Shown piece by piece: positions 22,988-34,426 of a stretch of DNA of 64,000 bases. Positions within the stretch are counted from its first letter, which is position 1; each line of letters starts with the position of its first letter. This stretch comes from Magnolia sinica (taxonomy: Eukaryota; Streptophyta; Magnoliopsida; Magnoliales; Magnoliaceae). Location of the stretch: assembly GCF_029962835.1 (NCBI RefSeq), contig NC_080588.1:49459001-49523000 (forward strand), in the 5' to 3' direction. The notes under the pieces were generated by a model that was given only the letters and a program-made list of their open reading frames with translations, ran no database searches and was not told the DNA's origin. The translations under genes and the position numbers were made by a program.

Positions 22988-24105
22988 ATGCCTCTTAAAA
23001 CTACTCGGAACATGGCCCGTTTCCCACTTGGCGGAATGATTGATGGGGCCCCTCACCCGAGTGATAGCTAAACGGACCCTAATTTTGGTCTGAGTAACGA
23101 GATGATGCCGGATTCACAACTGGCCACTGGCCCCACAAATGGGCCAACACCGAGTGCACCACCAGTTCTAGGTCAAAACCATGTGTCCTCATCAATGCCA
23201 CACGTACCTCAGGCGGCCTCTCCCACTGATAGGTTGGAGCAGATGATGCTCTTAATGCAACAACAACAGCAGGTTCTGGCAACTATAGCGGGGCCATCGC
23301 ACAAAACATGAATATGGCCATGCTGATGCCACACGTACAACCTATGGGGACTATGACTACAAGTGGCCCGTTCAAGCGCTTTCACCGCCTCCATCCTCCC
23401 ACTTTTACAGGTACTCATAGACCCGAGGAGGCCGAGTATTGGTTGGATCACATCTCTAAGATGTTGAGGCTATTACACTGTACTGAGGTAGAACAGGTTG
23501 AGTTAGTCACATATATGCTTGAGAAGGAAGCTAGCCTGTGGTGGGACAATGTCCTTCGAACTGTTCCCACAGGATTTGCATGAACATGGGACGAATTCGA
23601 GGTATGCTTCCATGAGAAGTACTTCCCCCTCACTTACCGTAATGAAAAGGAGGGCGAATTCCTCCGCCTCCAACAAGGGGGAATGACAGTAGCAGAATAC
23701 GAGAGCCGTTTCACGGAGCTAGTTTGATATGCTCCTTTGATTTTGACAGATGAGCTGATGAGAATGTGACGATTTTCAGAAGGATTGCAAGCTAATATCC
23801 ACACCAAGATTTGTTGCGTTAGCATTCCCAACTATGCTGAGCTAGTGAGCATGTCCCTGCGAGTTACGCAGGATGGTGAAAGAGTGTCTCGGACATGCAT
23901 GCCTATGGGCCTGAGGCCTAAGCCTGAATTACAGAATCAACCATTTCTTGGTAATAGGCGGTGTGTGAACTCCCCTCCTAGACCGATGGCTTCGTTGGCT
24001 CAGCAGAGACGATTTGATCTTTGGTGTACCTATTGCAACAAAGCGGGCCACTCTGAACCCTTTTGTTTTACTAAGATGAGGGACAACGGCTATGCGTCGC
24101 CTTAA
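22988..24105 (+). pseudogene. gag: gag polyprotein (Ty3 chromovirus-like), degenerate
   Basis: The frame starts at ATG 22988 (PLKTTRNMAR) and has a TAA at 23069 and a frameshift near 23300. It continues to 24105 with stops near 23581, 23728 and 23768. The retrotransposon-gag core is visible as FTGTHRPEEAEYWLDHI, LWWDNV and TWDEFEVCFHEKYFP. The nucleic-acid-binding knuckle CTYCNKAGHSEPFC (24024-24066) is a complete CX2CX4HX4C. Gag forms the cytoplasmic particle and packages the RNA. Several stops lie at tryptophan or arginine positions of the family and are explained by single G-to-A or C-to-T changes. Confidence 0.88.
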
Positions 24106-24199
24106 AGGGTTAATCACCAGCCACCAATGTTATTTCAGCTCCAACTCTACGATCTGTACCACCAGCACAACCATTCAATCGACATCCCACATCTCGAAA

Positions 24200-26110
24200 T
24201 AGGCCACCTCAACAACCTATGGCAGTGCAACCAAATCATCTGTAATAAGCTCGAGTACATGCACTTACCGCCGAAGCATCTGAATCTGCGGTTGTAGTAC
24301 CGCTAGCTTTTAAAGTCACTGCCCACATCCAAGGTACACCAATATTTCTATTAGTGGACATTGGGTCTACTATTTCAATGATAGCATGCTCTACAGTTAA
24401 GCGATTAGGGCTGAATACTACCCATATGGTTGGGGTGAGAGTTATCGCCGCTGTAGGAACCTTCACAGACGTCATTAAGCTTTGTCAGGGTTGCTCAATA
24501 AACTTAGGGAGCTGAATGGTATGCATTGACCTGATCGTAACCAAGATATATCATTACGACATCATCCTCGATGTGGATTAACTCACCGAAATGAAGGCAG
24601 AGATTGACTACGAAACCAGATTGGTGACAGCCCATGGGCCCGAGGGCACGACCTTCACCTTCCCAGTTCAGGTCAGTTGGCCCTACCGCATCCATTGTTA
24701 CACTTCCCTGTTGGAAAATTATGATGGTCCATCACTTGGGGACACGCCACTAGTCCAAGATTTCACGAACATGTTCAAAACGATCCCTAGACTACCTCCT
24801 CAGCGCAAGATCGACTTTACCATCGACCTTGTGCTAGGTGCGATGCTGATCTCCTTACTAACATACCACATGCTTCCGTGTGAAATGAAGGAATTGAGGA
24901 AGTAGATTGATGATCTATTAGAGTTGGGTTTTACATGGCCGAGCGTATCTCCTTGGAGAGCACCTATATTGTTTGTGAAAAAGAATGATGGATCACTACA
25001 GTTGTGTATAGATTATCGCAGGCTAAATCACGTCACGGTAAAGAACAAGTATCCTCAACCCAGGATAGATGACTTGTTTGACCAGTTGAAGGGGTGCAGT
25101 ATTTTTCTAAGATAGACTTATAATCTAGGTATCATCAGTTGTACATCAGGAATGAAGACATGCAGAAAATAGCTTTCAGGACCAGTTTCGGGCATTATGA
25201 ATTCCTCGTGATGCCATTTAGACTTACAAATGCACAGGCCGTATTCATGGATCTCATGAATTGGGTATTTCGGTTGTATCTTTATCGATTCGTCATCGTA
25301 TTCATGTATGACATTTTGATATACTCAAAGAGTCAAAAAGAGCACGAAGAACATCTGCGAGTAGTCCTTGATACTCTTAGGCAGAATCAATTGTTTGCAT
25401 AGTACCAAAAATGTGACTTCTGGAAGGAAGAAGTCAAGTTCTTAGGACGCATGATTTCTAAGGAAGGAATTGCCATGGACCTTACCAAAGTAACCATGGT
25501 ACAGGACTGGGAGCAGCCTGGCTCTGTTATAAAAGTGAGGAGTTTCCTCGAACTTGACGACTATTATCGTCGATTCATTAAAGACTTCTCTAAGATAGCC
25601 CGACCATTGTCTCAGCTTACTCAGAAAGATCTTAAGTTTGCTTGGAATGAGAAAGCAGAGGCAGCCCTTCAAGAATTAAAAGACAAGTTAACGTCTGCAC
25701 CCGTGCTAGTATTGCTAGAGTAAGGGGTCAAATATATTATTTACACCGACGCTTCTCGAGTTGGTTTGGGATGTGTATTTATGCAAAAGGATATGGTGAT
25801 CACCTATGCCTCATGACAGTTGAGGAAACATGAAGAAAACTACCCCACTCATGACCTAAAGTTGGCGGTAGTCATTTTCGTATTGAAGCTTTAGAGACAT
25901 TACCTCTATGGTGAGGAGTTCAAGCTCTTTTGTGACCACAAGAGTCTCAAGTACATTTTTACATAGAGGGACTTGAATATGAAGTAGCGATGTTGGATGG
26001 AGACTTTGAAAGACTTTAAGTTTGAAGTCTCCTACCATCCTGGCAAGACCAACCTTGTGGCCGATGCGTTGAGCTGCAAGAAAACTATAGAATTTGCAGC
26101 CCCACTGATG
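24200..26110 (+). pseudogene. pol: pol: protease, reverse transcriptase and RNase H, degenerate
   Basis: Protease: near 24351 the catalytic motif reads VDIGST instead of the usual [58 protein letters not shown] and [11 protein letters not shown] are clear. The polymerase motif near 25301 reads FMYD where active Ty3 enzymes have FIDD, so the first aspartate is lost. A frameshift near 25100 separates two RT parts. RNase H follows (YTDASRVGLG, HEENYPTHDLKLAVV, VSYHPGKTNLVADALS) with stops near 25818, 25891 and 25963. Loss of catalytic residues plus many stops makes this copy inactive. Confidence 0.92.
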
Positions 26111-26164
26111 ATAGAAGAGTGGAATATGGTGGAATTCATGCGAAATTTCGAATAGAAGCTGACA

Positions 26165-27680
26165 GTGGAGGAGCCATTTGAGAGCGTCGTACACTTCCAT
26201 GTGCAGCCACTTATTGATGACCGAATCATTGTGGCTGAGAAAGAAGATGAGTTGTTGGTGAAGATGAGAGAGCATGAAAGTGACGGCGAAGAATCAGAAT
26301 GGAGGGTTGGCTTAGATGGAGGTTTGCGATATCGAGGCCGCCTTTGCATCCCGAACCTTCACGACTTGAGGAGAGAAGTTTTAGAGGTCGCTCACAATTC
26401 AAAATTGGTGATGCATCCGGGTAGTACAAAAATGTATCGTGACGTGAAGCGTTCATATTGGTGGGACAACATGAAAGCCTAGACAGCAGACTATGTGTCG
26501 CGATGCCTCATGTGCCACCAAGTTAAGGCCAAGCACCACCGACCCCCTGGTTTACTTCAGCCCATGCCCATAGTGGAGTGGAAGTGGGATTTCATATCTA
26601 TGGATTTTATTTCGGGTTACTAAAGATGAGAAAGGGGCATGATTTCATTTGGGTGATTGTGGACCGGTTGACGAAATCGGCCTATTTCCACCCGATTAGA
26701 ATTTCTAATTCGGCGGATGATTTGGCCAAGCTGTACATCAAGGAGATAGTATGATTGCATGGGGTTCGTACAGAGATTGTGTTAGACCGAGACACACGAT
26801 TCACATCTATTTTATGGACTCAAATCCAAGAAGCAATGGGGGTGAAACTGAAATTCAGTATCGTGTTCCACCCTTAGACCGATGGGCAGACGGAACGGGT
26901 AAATCAAATACTTGAGGACATGTTGTGAGCATGTGTACTTGACTTCAAGGATAGCTGGGATGACTATCTTCCTTATGCTGAGTTTGCTTATAACAACAGC
27001 TTGTAAGCAAGCATTGACATGGCTCCTTACGAAGCCTTGTATGGATGCCCATGTCGAGTCGCACATTGTTAGGTGGAAGTTGGTGAGAAAAGCTTGGTTG
27101 GCCCAAATCTAGTTCAGGCAACCTCAGAGAAGATCAATATTATCAGGCATCGACTCCTTAAGGCCCAGAGTAGGCAGAAGAGCTACGCTGATACGAAACG
27201 GAGACAGTTAAAATTTGAAGTTGGGGACCATGTATTCCTTAAAGTTTTTCCAATGAAAGGAGTACTTCGTTTTGGCAGGAAAGGAAACTCACGCCAAGAT
27301 TTATTGGCCCATTTCAGATTTTAGACCGAGTGAGTGTGGTAGCATACTGTCTTGCCTTGCCCACACCACTCGTAGGCATGCACAACCTATTTCATGTGTC
27401 GATGCTGAAGAAATATATTCCTGACCCTACCCATATTATCAAGTGGGAGCAAGTACAGCTAAAAGAAGACCCTACTTATGTATTGTGGCTCATGTGTGTT
27501 CTAGATAGGAAGGAACACGTATTGCGTAATAAGGTTCTCCCACTCGTGAAAGTGCTATGGACACAACACATCGAGGAGGATGCTACTTGGGAAACGGAAG
27601 CTAAAGTCCGTAAGAACTTCCCACAGATCCTCGAGGAGTACAAAAAGGTTCTAATTTCGAGGATGAAATTTTTTCTTTAA
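26165..27680 (+). pseudogene. pol: pol: integrase with chromodomain-like C-terminus, degenerate
   Basis: The HHCC zinc domain (AHNSKLVMH, then CLMCHQVKA) is followed by the catalytic core: SMDFISGY, a conserved DRDTRF and GQTERVNQ, which retain the D, D and E positions. Stops interrupt it near 26480, 26623, 26754, 26876 and 26926. A GPFQIL-like GPY/F motif lies near 27310. The end (YVLWLMCVLDRKEHVLRNK, then VLWTQHIEEDATWETE) matches the chromodomain-like tail of Del/Tekay chromoviruses, thought to guide insertion to heterochromatin. The final frame stops at 27680, just before the PPT. Confidence 0.9.
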
Positions 27681-27690
27681 GGGGGTAGAT
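27679..27690 (+). promoter_or_regulatory. Polypurine tract
   Basis: AAGGGGGTAGAT directly precedes the 3' LTR start TGTAACATC. It is the expected primer site for plus-strand DNA. Confidence 0.9.
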
Positions 27691-30600
27691 TGTAACATCT
27701 CAAAAAAATTCGTACAAGGACCCGAGTACCACCTCAGGCCGAACCATCTAAGGACCGCATCCTGTCGGATAATTTAGGAGGAAATTAGTTAAGTACTAAA
27801 CTAAGTAATCGGTGGATTAAGGTCGGGCCATCATTTTCACAAATGAGAAGGCCTAAAACCATTAATACCACTGACTCAACGTAACTTAAGGACCTAGGAG
27901 AAATCCCAAGAGCCTGTCGCTCTTGGGAGTACATCCCGTATCGGACCTAGACGGCACGTCGAGGGTTCAATGACTGCGAAACTATAGGAATATATCCGTC
28001 CTACTGGGCTTAACAACCAACACGGGGATGAAGCCCAGATAGTGTCCAGAAACATACAACTTGAGTCGTAAGTGAAGTGCATGAGAAACGCGGATACCTT
28101 TAGAAAATGAAATGAAACTTAAGTGAATTGGGACATTTACTCTCACACAAGATTGAGGATTTTGGACCGTCAGTTTTTGACCAAACTTCACCCATGGGAA
28201 AAGAAAATTTCCTTGCACATATCTATATAATAGTGGCCTCGATCGAGCAATTACAACCTTTGATCTGACGCAGGTCCTCCATAGTCGATCAGCCCATCCG
28301 ATCGCACTGAAATCATGTCGTGGCATAGATCCATTGTCAGGGAATGTACCCAATGATGTAGGTGAGTAGTGGGCCTCCCTGTGAGCCCTGTTTGTCAGAA
28401 ACAATTGCCTAAAGGGTATAAACTATGTATATAGTGGCCCTGGGGCCATTTGCATCACTTCTAGGCTTATAAATAGCCCTTATTTCACCCCACCTCTCTC
28501 ATATACGAATTTCTTCAAAACCCTAAGGGAGAGAGAGAGAGAGAGAAAAGAAGAGAAAAGAGGAAAGAGAGAAGAGAAATCTTGGGAGATCGTTGCAGGA
28601 ATCCTCTACCACGACTCCACGCACAAAATCTCCATCCCAATATGATACACAACTTGTTTCGACTACAATTTGAGGTAAGAAAACCTAACCCTAATGTCGT
28701 TGTAGAGATCTAGGTTGATTGTTTGTCAAACTAGCTAACCTATTACGTCATTTAGGTGCCCGACGTTCTGTTTTCATAAACATATAGTTTGGACCGATTT
28801 CAAATCGAGCATCCCGACGAAAGGTGCGGACTATAATCACTCAGATTATGGTTATCAATGCTTTCAATGTCAGCTAATGGTTTATGTCTGACTTGATTGC
28901 TGCCATATTGTCTTAGATACGTCATTTTCTGTATGAAATGTACACATGAATTGTGATGAGTAAAAGATGCATTTCATGTGTTTGTTGAAATGTTTAAATG
29001 AGTATTTGAATATGATTCGTGCTTGCCATATTACTGATCTAGGGTTAATCATTGTTATATGCACGTTGATCTCTCCGTATAAAATATATGTTGTAACTAA
29101 CCTAGTTTATGTATTTGGTGAAGTGTAGTCTAAGTGTTTGTTGAATTGTTTGGATGAGAAATTGTCGATGATTTGTACTTGTGACGAGTATTAAGATAGG
29201 ATTCTTTATAGCCTTATTCATATGTATAGTTTCTTTCATATAATCATAATTGCGTCTACGTAAATTTATGAATAAAATGCAAGTGTTTGGTAACATGATC
29301 AATGTGTTTGAGGAAATGCTCAAATGAAGAATTCACTTAGATTGTTTGTTAAATGCTGAAATGATTATCACATGTGTTTATTTGCTACATCTGAGTAAGA
29401 TTGGGGCTACAACATAGCCTAGGCAATTAGTAATAGTCACTGTTCGGGTGGACGAATTAGTCATGCCACATTGGGAAAATTCGACGAATCTGGGCCGCAC
29501 GATGATTGTCGACAGTGGTTAGGCCATGAGGGGTGCTTATGCGCTCTATGTCGATTAAGTCAGCGTGTACCTGTACCAATCGAACTTGCCTAACAAATCG
29601 ATTAGCCTATTATGTGTTTACCATGTATGGACACTACTGCTTGAATCTAAGGTACCCCTCACCAATGTAAAGGTCCACTTTAACCATGGTACCATGATCC
29701 ACTAAAACTTGTGAGTTGTGCATGGTGGTATGGGACATCGTGTTCGAACTGTTAGCCTACGCAAGGGTGACGAGACTCCTTGTAGTGACCATTGAGCAAG
29801 TAAGACTCTTGAGCAGGGCATGGTGGTATTAGATACCGTCTTCTAGTTGTCAGCCTACGCTGAGGTGAGGAGCCTCCCCGTAGTGATCGCGAGTATAAAC
29901 TTTTGAATTTGCATATCAACTGCTTTTCATTGGGAGTGATGACCCTACAAGTTGCCTATCATATGTGCTTGACTCAGAGTGACGAACCTAAATGGATCCT
30001 TTAGTTCGGGTCAATGATATAAAGGGAGGTACCCTAGCTTCACAAACCTGCTTTATAAATAAGCTTAACAAAGTACTCGGCTAACATGACCATGCATCGC
30101 ATTGCATTAGTTAGGATGTGCTTTGGCGATGAAGTTGCATTGTTTTGAGGAAGTGTTGTCATATGCGAAATAGGTTGTTGAAATCGCTTGTGATGGAGCT
30201 TTGATGCGAGGGCATACATCATTACTTGCACCCCATTCATGCATTAACAGGTGTAGTTAGGAAGTGATTGTTATGTTGCTTTATCATTACTGCTTGTTTG
30301 ACTTGATAACATGTTAACTTTTGCCTTATAGTACCATTGAGTTGGCCACTCATTCCCACTCTAGGACAGTATTTTAAAACACCAACCGGACTATGGTTGG
30401 GATGCAGGTGCTGATGAAGTCGATGTGACGGAGCATGACTTTATGGATGAAGAAGAGTTCTCCTACTTTTAGCTCTCGGGCAGGTCGATGTAGACCTCAT
30501 GCCGATGCGCAAGGATTAAAGGGATATTTAACTCAGTTGGATATATCTACTTTTCCACATTTTGTTTATTTTGAAACAATACATGTATATATTCAACCCA

Positions 30601-30840
30601 GTTACATACTCATACTCTAGAGGTTGTGAAATACTTACATGCTTAAATATATTTGTTTCAGACTTTCGCTTGCTTAGTTTAATTATATCCAGATTGTGAT
30701 ATGCTGTTTTAGTATAATCCCACTCATGTTTAACTCGTTAATATGGGCAAAACCTGAACATCATTATCTATATTGCATAAGTGATGTGCTGGATCTCGGG
30801 AGTAGAGATTTGCTTGACCCTCAAAATTCAGGGCATTACA
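27691..30840 (+). mobile_element. 3' LTR of the chromovirus-like element
   Basis: TGTAACATCTCAA to GGGCATTACA, 3150 bp, matches the 5' LTR over its whole length with scattered substitutions and small indels. Its TATA is near 28466 and its purine leader near 28525. TATGC follows at 30841-30845. Confidence 0.95.
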
Positions 30841-30845
30841 TATGC

Positions 30846-31900
30846 CTTTGCAATTCTGCATTTGATTATATGGGCTTTCATGGTGACGTATTTCCCGAGT
30901 GGATGTTTTGTATGGTGGCCATGTGATGGCTAGTTGGGTGAGGTGGTTTGTGTTGAGGCCTTATGATGGCCCAAGTATTGATACTATTGAGAAGGTATGA
31001 TAAGGGTGCGCTATGGCTACCCCGGGTTTAGATCTCGATATTGGAGACGTCTATCCTCCAATGAACTCATTAAGATTGGCTAATTGGATCCTCTTCTGTC
31101 ATGTATCGAGTGGGGGTGGGCATAGTAGGATGGGCTTAAGAGTCCTTTCCACTGTCGGGACAAGAAAGGGAAGAGGTGTGACGAGCCTACCTACCGTCAT
31201 GTGTCGGGTCTAGGTGGGTGGTATTGCTTGTGATTCAATCATCTCAGCAAGAGGAATATTATACGGATTCGATCATTTGATATTTCTTTCTGAAGCTTGT
31301 ACAAAAAGGAGAACCGGAACTTGATCATTTGGGCAACATTTCAGTCCTAATCATTATTAACTGTTTAACAGTCTGGTTGTGTGGACCCACACAACTGATA
31401 TGGTTTGCGTGGACCTGCGCAAACCCTCTGTGCAACTAATATGGTTTACTTGGACCCGCGTAAACCTTTGCTTCCTTCTCTTCTCCTACCTTCAGTCTTC
31501 TCTGAAGCTTTGATCTTCTTAAAAAATCTTCAACCCCCCAAATTGGAGGGGGAGTGGGGTATCTATAGCCCTTCACATGTGTGAACCTTCGATCTTCGTG
31601 CCATAGGATCCACCTTTCACTAGATCCAGCTACTCATGAATAACTCCTAAAATCCATTGCATGGACCCACGCAATTGATATGGTTTGCGCAGGTCCGCAC
31701 AACTGATATGGTTTTGTGCAGGTCTGCACAACCAATATGGTTTTACGTGGGTCCGTGCAACTGATATCAAGCTACAGTCTTTTTCATCTTTGCTTGCTCA
31801 TTTCTTCTAATATTTGTCTTCTAATATTTTCTATCTTCTTTCTTCCTTACCTCTGATATTTCCTTATTTTTCATCGTATGATAGAAACTTCATACATTTT
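30846..31900. other. Unclassified DNA with short degenerate repeats
   Basis: The left part continues the target sequence of the Ty3 insertion. From about 31370 to 31770, CAACTGATATGGTTT and GTGGACCCGCGCAAAC-like phrases recur six or more times in loose tandem. No gene is seen. The copia fragment begins abruptly near 31900. Confidence 0.5.
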
Positions 31901-31913
31901 TTTGTGCACCAAC

Positions 31914-32405
31914 AGTATCCAAATGATACTAGTGTGCAATTAGTTGGTTACACGGATGCTGATTGGGCTGAAACATTGATGATCGTAAATCGATCAGCGG
32001 TGGTTATTTCTATGTCGGGAACTGTCTAGTTTCCTGGCTAAGTAAGAAACAAAGTTTTGTATCGCTCTCCACTGCTGAGGTTGAATATATTGCTGCAGGT
32101 AATGCACGCACTCAACTAGTATGGATGAAGAGAATGCTAAGCGATTACGGAATTGTGCAAGAATCTATGATGTTATATTGTGATAACTCAAGCGCAATTA
32201 ATATTTTCAAAAATCCTATTTAGCATTCACGAACCAAGCACATTGATATTAAGTATCATTATATTCGTGAATTGGTGGAAGAAAAGATAATTTCATTAGA
32301 ATATATTCAGCTGAGAATCAACTAGCTGACAAATTTACAAAACTGCTTGACAAAAATTGATTTGCAAAATTGAAATTTGATCTTGGTATGTGCAATATGA
32401 ACTGA
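31914..32405 (+). pseudogene. pol: Ty1/copia pol C-terminus (RNase H), truncated and degenerate
   Basis: Copia RNase H motifs run across several frames: LVGYTDADWA, LVSWLSKKQSFVSLSTAEAEY-like text, ARTQLVWMKRML, YCDNSSAINI, RTKHIDIKYHYIRELVEE, NQLADKFTK and KFDLGMCNM, ending at a TGA near 32403. A stop lies at about 32027, and small frameshifts are scattered through it. Only the last ~165 codons of pol remain; gag, protease, integrase and RT are missing. This is the 3' half of an element truncated on its left near 31900. Confidence 0.88.
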
Positions 32406-32504
32406 TGGTTTGTGCTCATTTGTATCATAATATATGTATATATTATTTTACATTTTTTTAAATTTAAATATATGCAAAATTGCACATATTCAGTGTTACA
32501 CGAC

Positions 32505-32660
32505 CAGTCAAGTACACACTCGACCAGTCGTGGCACGACCGGTCGAGTATGTACACGACCAGTCGTGAAACTCGTGAAATGGGTTTTTATTTAGGGAAAA
32601 TGTCACTTTTTTCATTTCTTTCTTCTCCATCAAGCCCAACCACAACCGGTCGAACCCATC
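32505..32660 (+). promoter_or_regulatory. Cluster of CGACCAGTCG-type near-palindromes before the extra ORF
   Basis: ACGACCAGTCAAG, CTCGACCAGTCGTG, CACGACCGGTCGAG, CACGACCAGTCGTG and ACCGGTCGAAC occur within about 150 bp, between the pol stop and the ORF at 32857. The same motif family forms the array in this element's LTR (34920-35200). At least one copy is kept at the same place in the minus-strand relative (near 59490). A role as internal enhancer or promoter for the extra ORF is my inference. Confidence 0.55.
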
Positions 32661-32856
32661 TCTCGATTACTCCCCAGTTAGTGCTTTATTTTTTATTTCC
32701 TTATGGATTTAAGTTCTTTGATCATCCTTAATCTTGATTTTGCTTCTTATTTCTAGATTTATGGTGGTTTGAAAGGATTTTTTTTTAAAAATCTGATTTT
32801 CTTGGAATCCTTTCATTTGTTTTTGCAATCCTTTATTTCTTTGTTTTCTTGTTACA

Positions 32857-33984
32857 ATGGAAGGAAGAAATAGGAAGAGAACCACTCGTGGTCCCTCTTC
32901 ATCCTGTTCCGCACCCATTACTGTGTGTCACCTTCGGCCTCCCGAAGAGGATCCCGAGAATGTTCGGGATTTCTATCATAGAAATGTTATTGTTGAGCGT
33001 GTTGTCTTTGTTGATCATCTTGAGCGCTTCATCATTGTCCCTCTCCTTCATGCTGTAAGTTGGGAAAACATACTATCTTGGGACGATCCTGTATACCGAT
33101 CCATTGCGCAGGCCATGTACGCTTACATTATTGAGTTCTCTCTAGATGATTTGACATTTACTGTGTCAACTAGAGAAGGTACAATTGCGGTAGACCATCA
33201 TTTAATTTTAGCAATCATGAATATACCTGTTGTTGATGATGGCATACCCATATCTACTTTGCAATTTAGACATTCTGAAAATGCTAAACAATTGATTACG
33301 AGAGTTCTCTGTAACATGAATGCGGAATGAAATGGCGGTATTGTGCTCAGTTCCAAATATATGTTACACAGATACAGGGTCTTGCATTGGATCTTAATTT
33401 CGAATGTCTATCCTCGCTCAGGTAATAAGACTGAGATGACCACTTTTATGGCCCGCATTATGCATTCAGTTGTATCTGGCATCCATATCTATCTTCCTTT
33501 GCTTATCAGTCATCATATTATTCAGTTTCATCTCCATCCTGGTCATAACGATATTCCATTCACTTATCTTATGACTGCCTTAGCTAATCATGTTTTGATA
33601 GCTATGCCTGTTAGAGAAGGTTTTATTAATCTCCTTCTATTTAACAATTTTAATATCAACAACATGAACTTGGACTTGACACTTGGTCAAGTTGATGGGA
33701 ATGGTGGAGGAGGTGAAGAAGCTGAAGAAGCAGATGGTTTTCCTCACGAAGACATTAATATGGATGATTTATTTGATGAACTTGAATCAGATTATGAGGC
33801 TGACCCTGATTATTAGCCTTCTGATTTCAATGAGAGGTTGCGTAATCTTGAGGAACATGTGACTCAGATTCATGTAACCCAAGATTCTCAATTTTCTTAT
33901 ATGCGCAAATATATGAGGGGCATTAATAAGGGTTTACATCAAATTGATCCATTGATTCCTCATCCCTCTTCCGGATTTGACTAG
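32857..33984 (+). pseudogene. Extra ORF in the envelope position of a Sirevirus-like copia element
   Basis: A single 376-codon frame runs from ATG 32857 to TAG 33984, broken by a TGA at 33328 (tryptophan in the sister copy) and a TAG at 33814. It begins MEGRNRKRTTRGPSSS and continues with PEEDPENVRDFYHRNVIVE, SWENILSW, AQAMYAYIIEF, a VDHHLILAIMNI segment, SNVYPRSGNKTEMTTFMARI, an acidic DMDD/ESD-like stretch and a coiled-coil-like end. I see no signal peptide and no strong membrane anchor, so calling it an envelope protein would rest on position only. It is homologous to the ORF upstream of gag at 21430-22712. Its function is unknown. Confidence 0.82.
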
Positions 33985-34410
33985 TTTTGTTTTGATTTGA
34001 TGGTATCTGTAATAACTTTATTCTAACTCTTTTTCCTATGACTAATTAGATAATTTTATTTAAACTCTTATCTATTCAGTTCAAATACTCTGTTTATTTG
34101 ATTTGGAAGAGTAGTTATTCATTGTACATGCTCTCTTATTCTCTTCATTTATCCTTATTCGCTTCCTTTGTCATGTTGTGACAAAAGGTGCAGAAATTGA
34201 TATTGAATGTTATGTGGATATGATATGATGAAATGTGGTTAATATTTTTTTCGTAGAGAGTAGTGGATTAAGGGGGAGAGAGTTGATTATTGTGCATGAT
34301 ATTTATTGTGGATCATATCATACATGTGTATGCATGTTAATGCAACATGTTTGTGCAATGTGTTGTTTGAATATCTATTGCATATTGTAATTTTGGTTTT
34401 GTCACAAATT
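33985..34410 (+). other. 3' untranslated region of the copia element
   Basis: AT-rich sequence with no ORF between the extra ORF and the polypurine tract. Confidence 0.6.
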
Positions 34411-34426
34411 TGATAAAGGGGGAGAT
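34411..34426 (+). promoter_or_regulatory. Polypurine tract
   Basis: TGATAAAGGGGGAGAT precedes the LTR start. The same sequence in minus orientation (GATAAAGGGGAAGAT) precedes the LTR at 57685. Confidence 0.88.

Larger units (their letters stand above)
17416..30840 (+). mobile_element. Complete Ty3/gypsy chromovirus-like retrotransposon, 13,425 bp
   Basis: Two direct LTRs of about 3.15 kb, a tRNA-Met-type PBS, a PPT and a perfect TATGC target duplication define the element. Internally the order is GC-rich leader, extra ORF, gag, protease, reverse transcriptase, RNase H, integrase and a chromodomain-like tail, all on the plus strand. The order RT-RH-INT defines Ty3. Integrase and C-terminal motifs resemble the Del/Tekay chromoviruses. 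Every coding segment has stops or frameshifts. By eye, over the first ~300 bp, the two LTRs differ at roughly 8-9% of positions, so the insertion is not recent. Confidence 0.95.

Noticed and set aside
32857..33984. True envelope glycoprotein
   Set aside because: I see no signal peptide, membrane anchor or cysteine pattern. Homology to an ORF upstream of gag in a Ty3 element argues against an envelope role.
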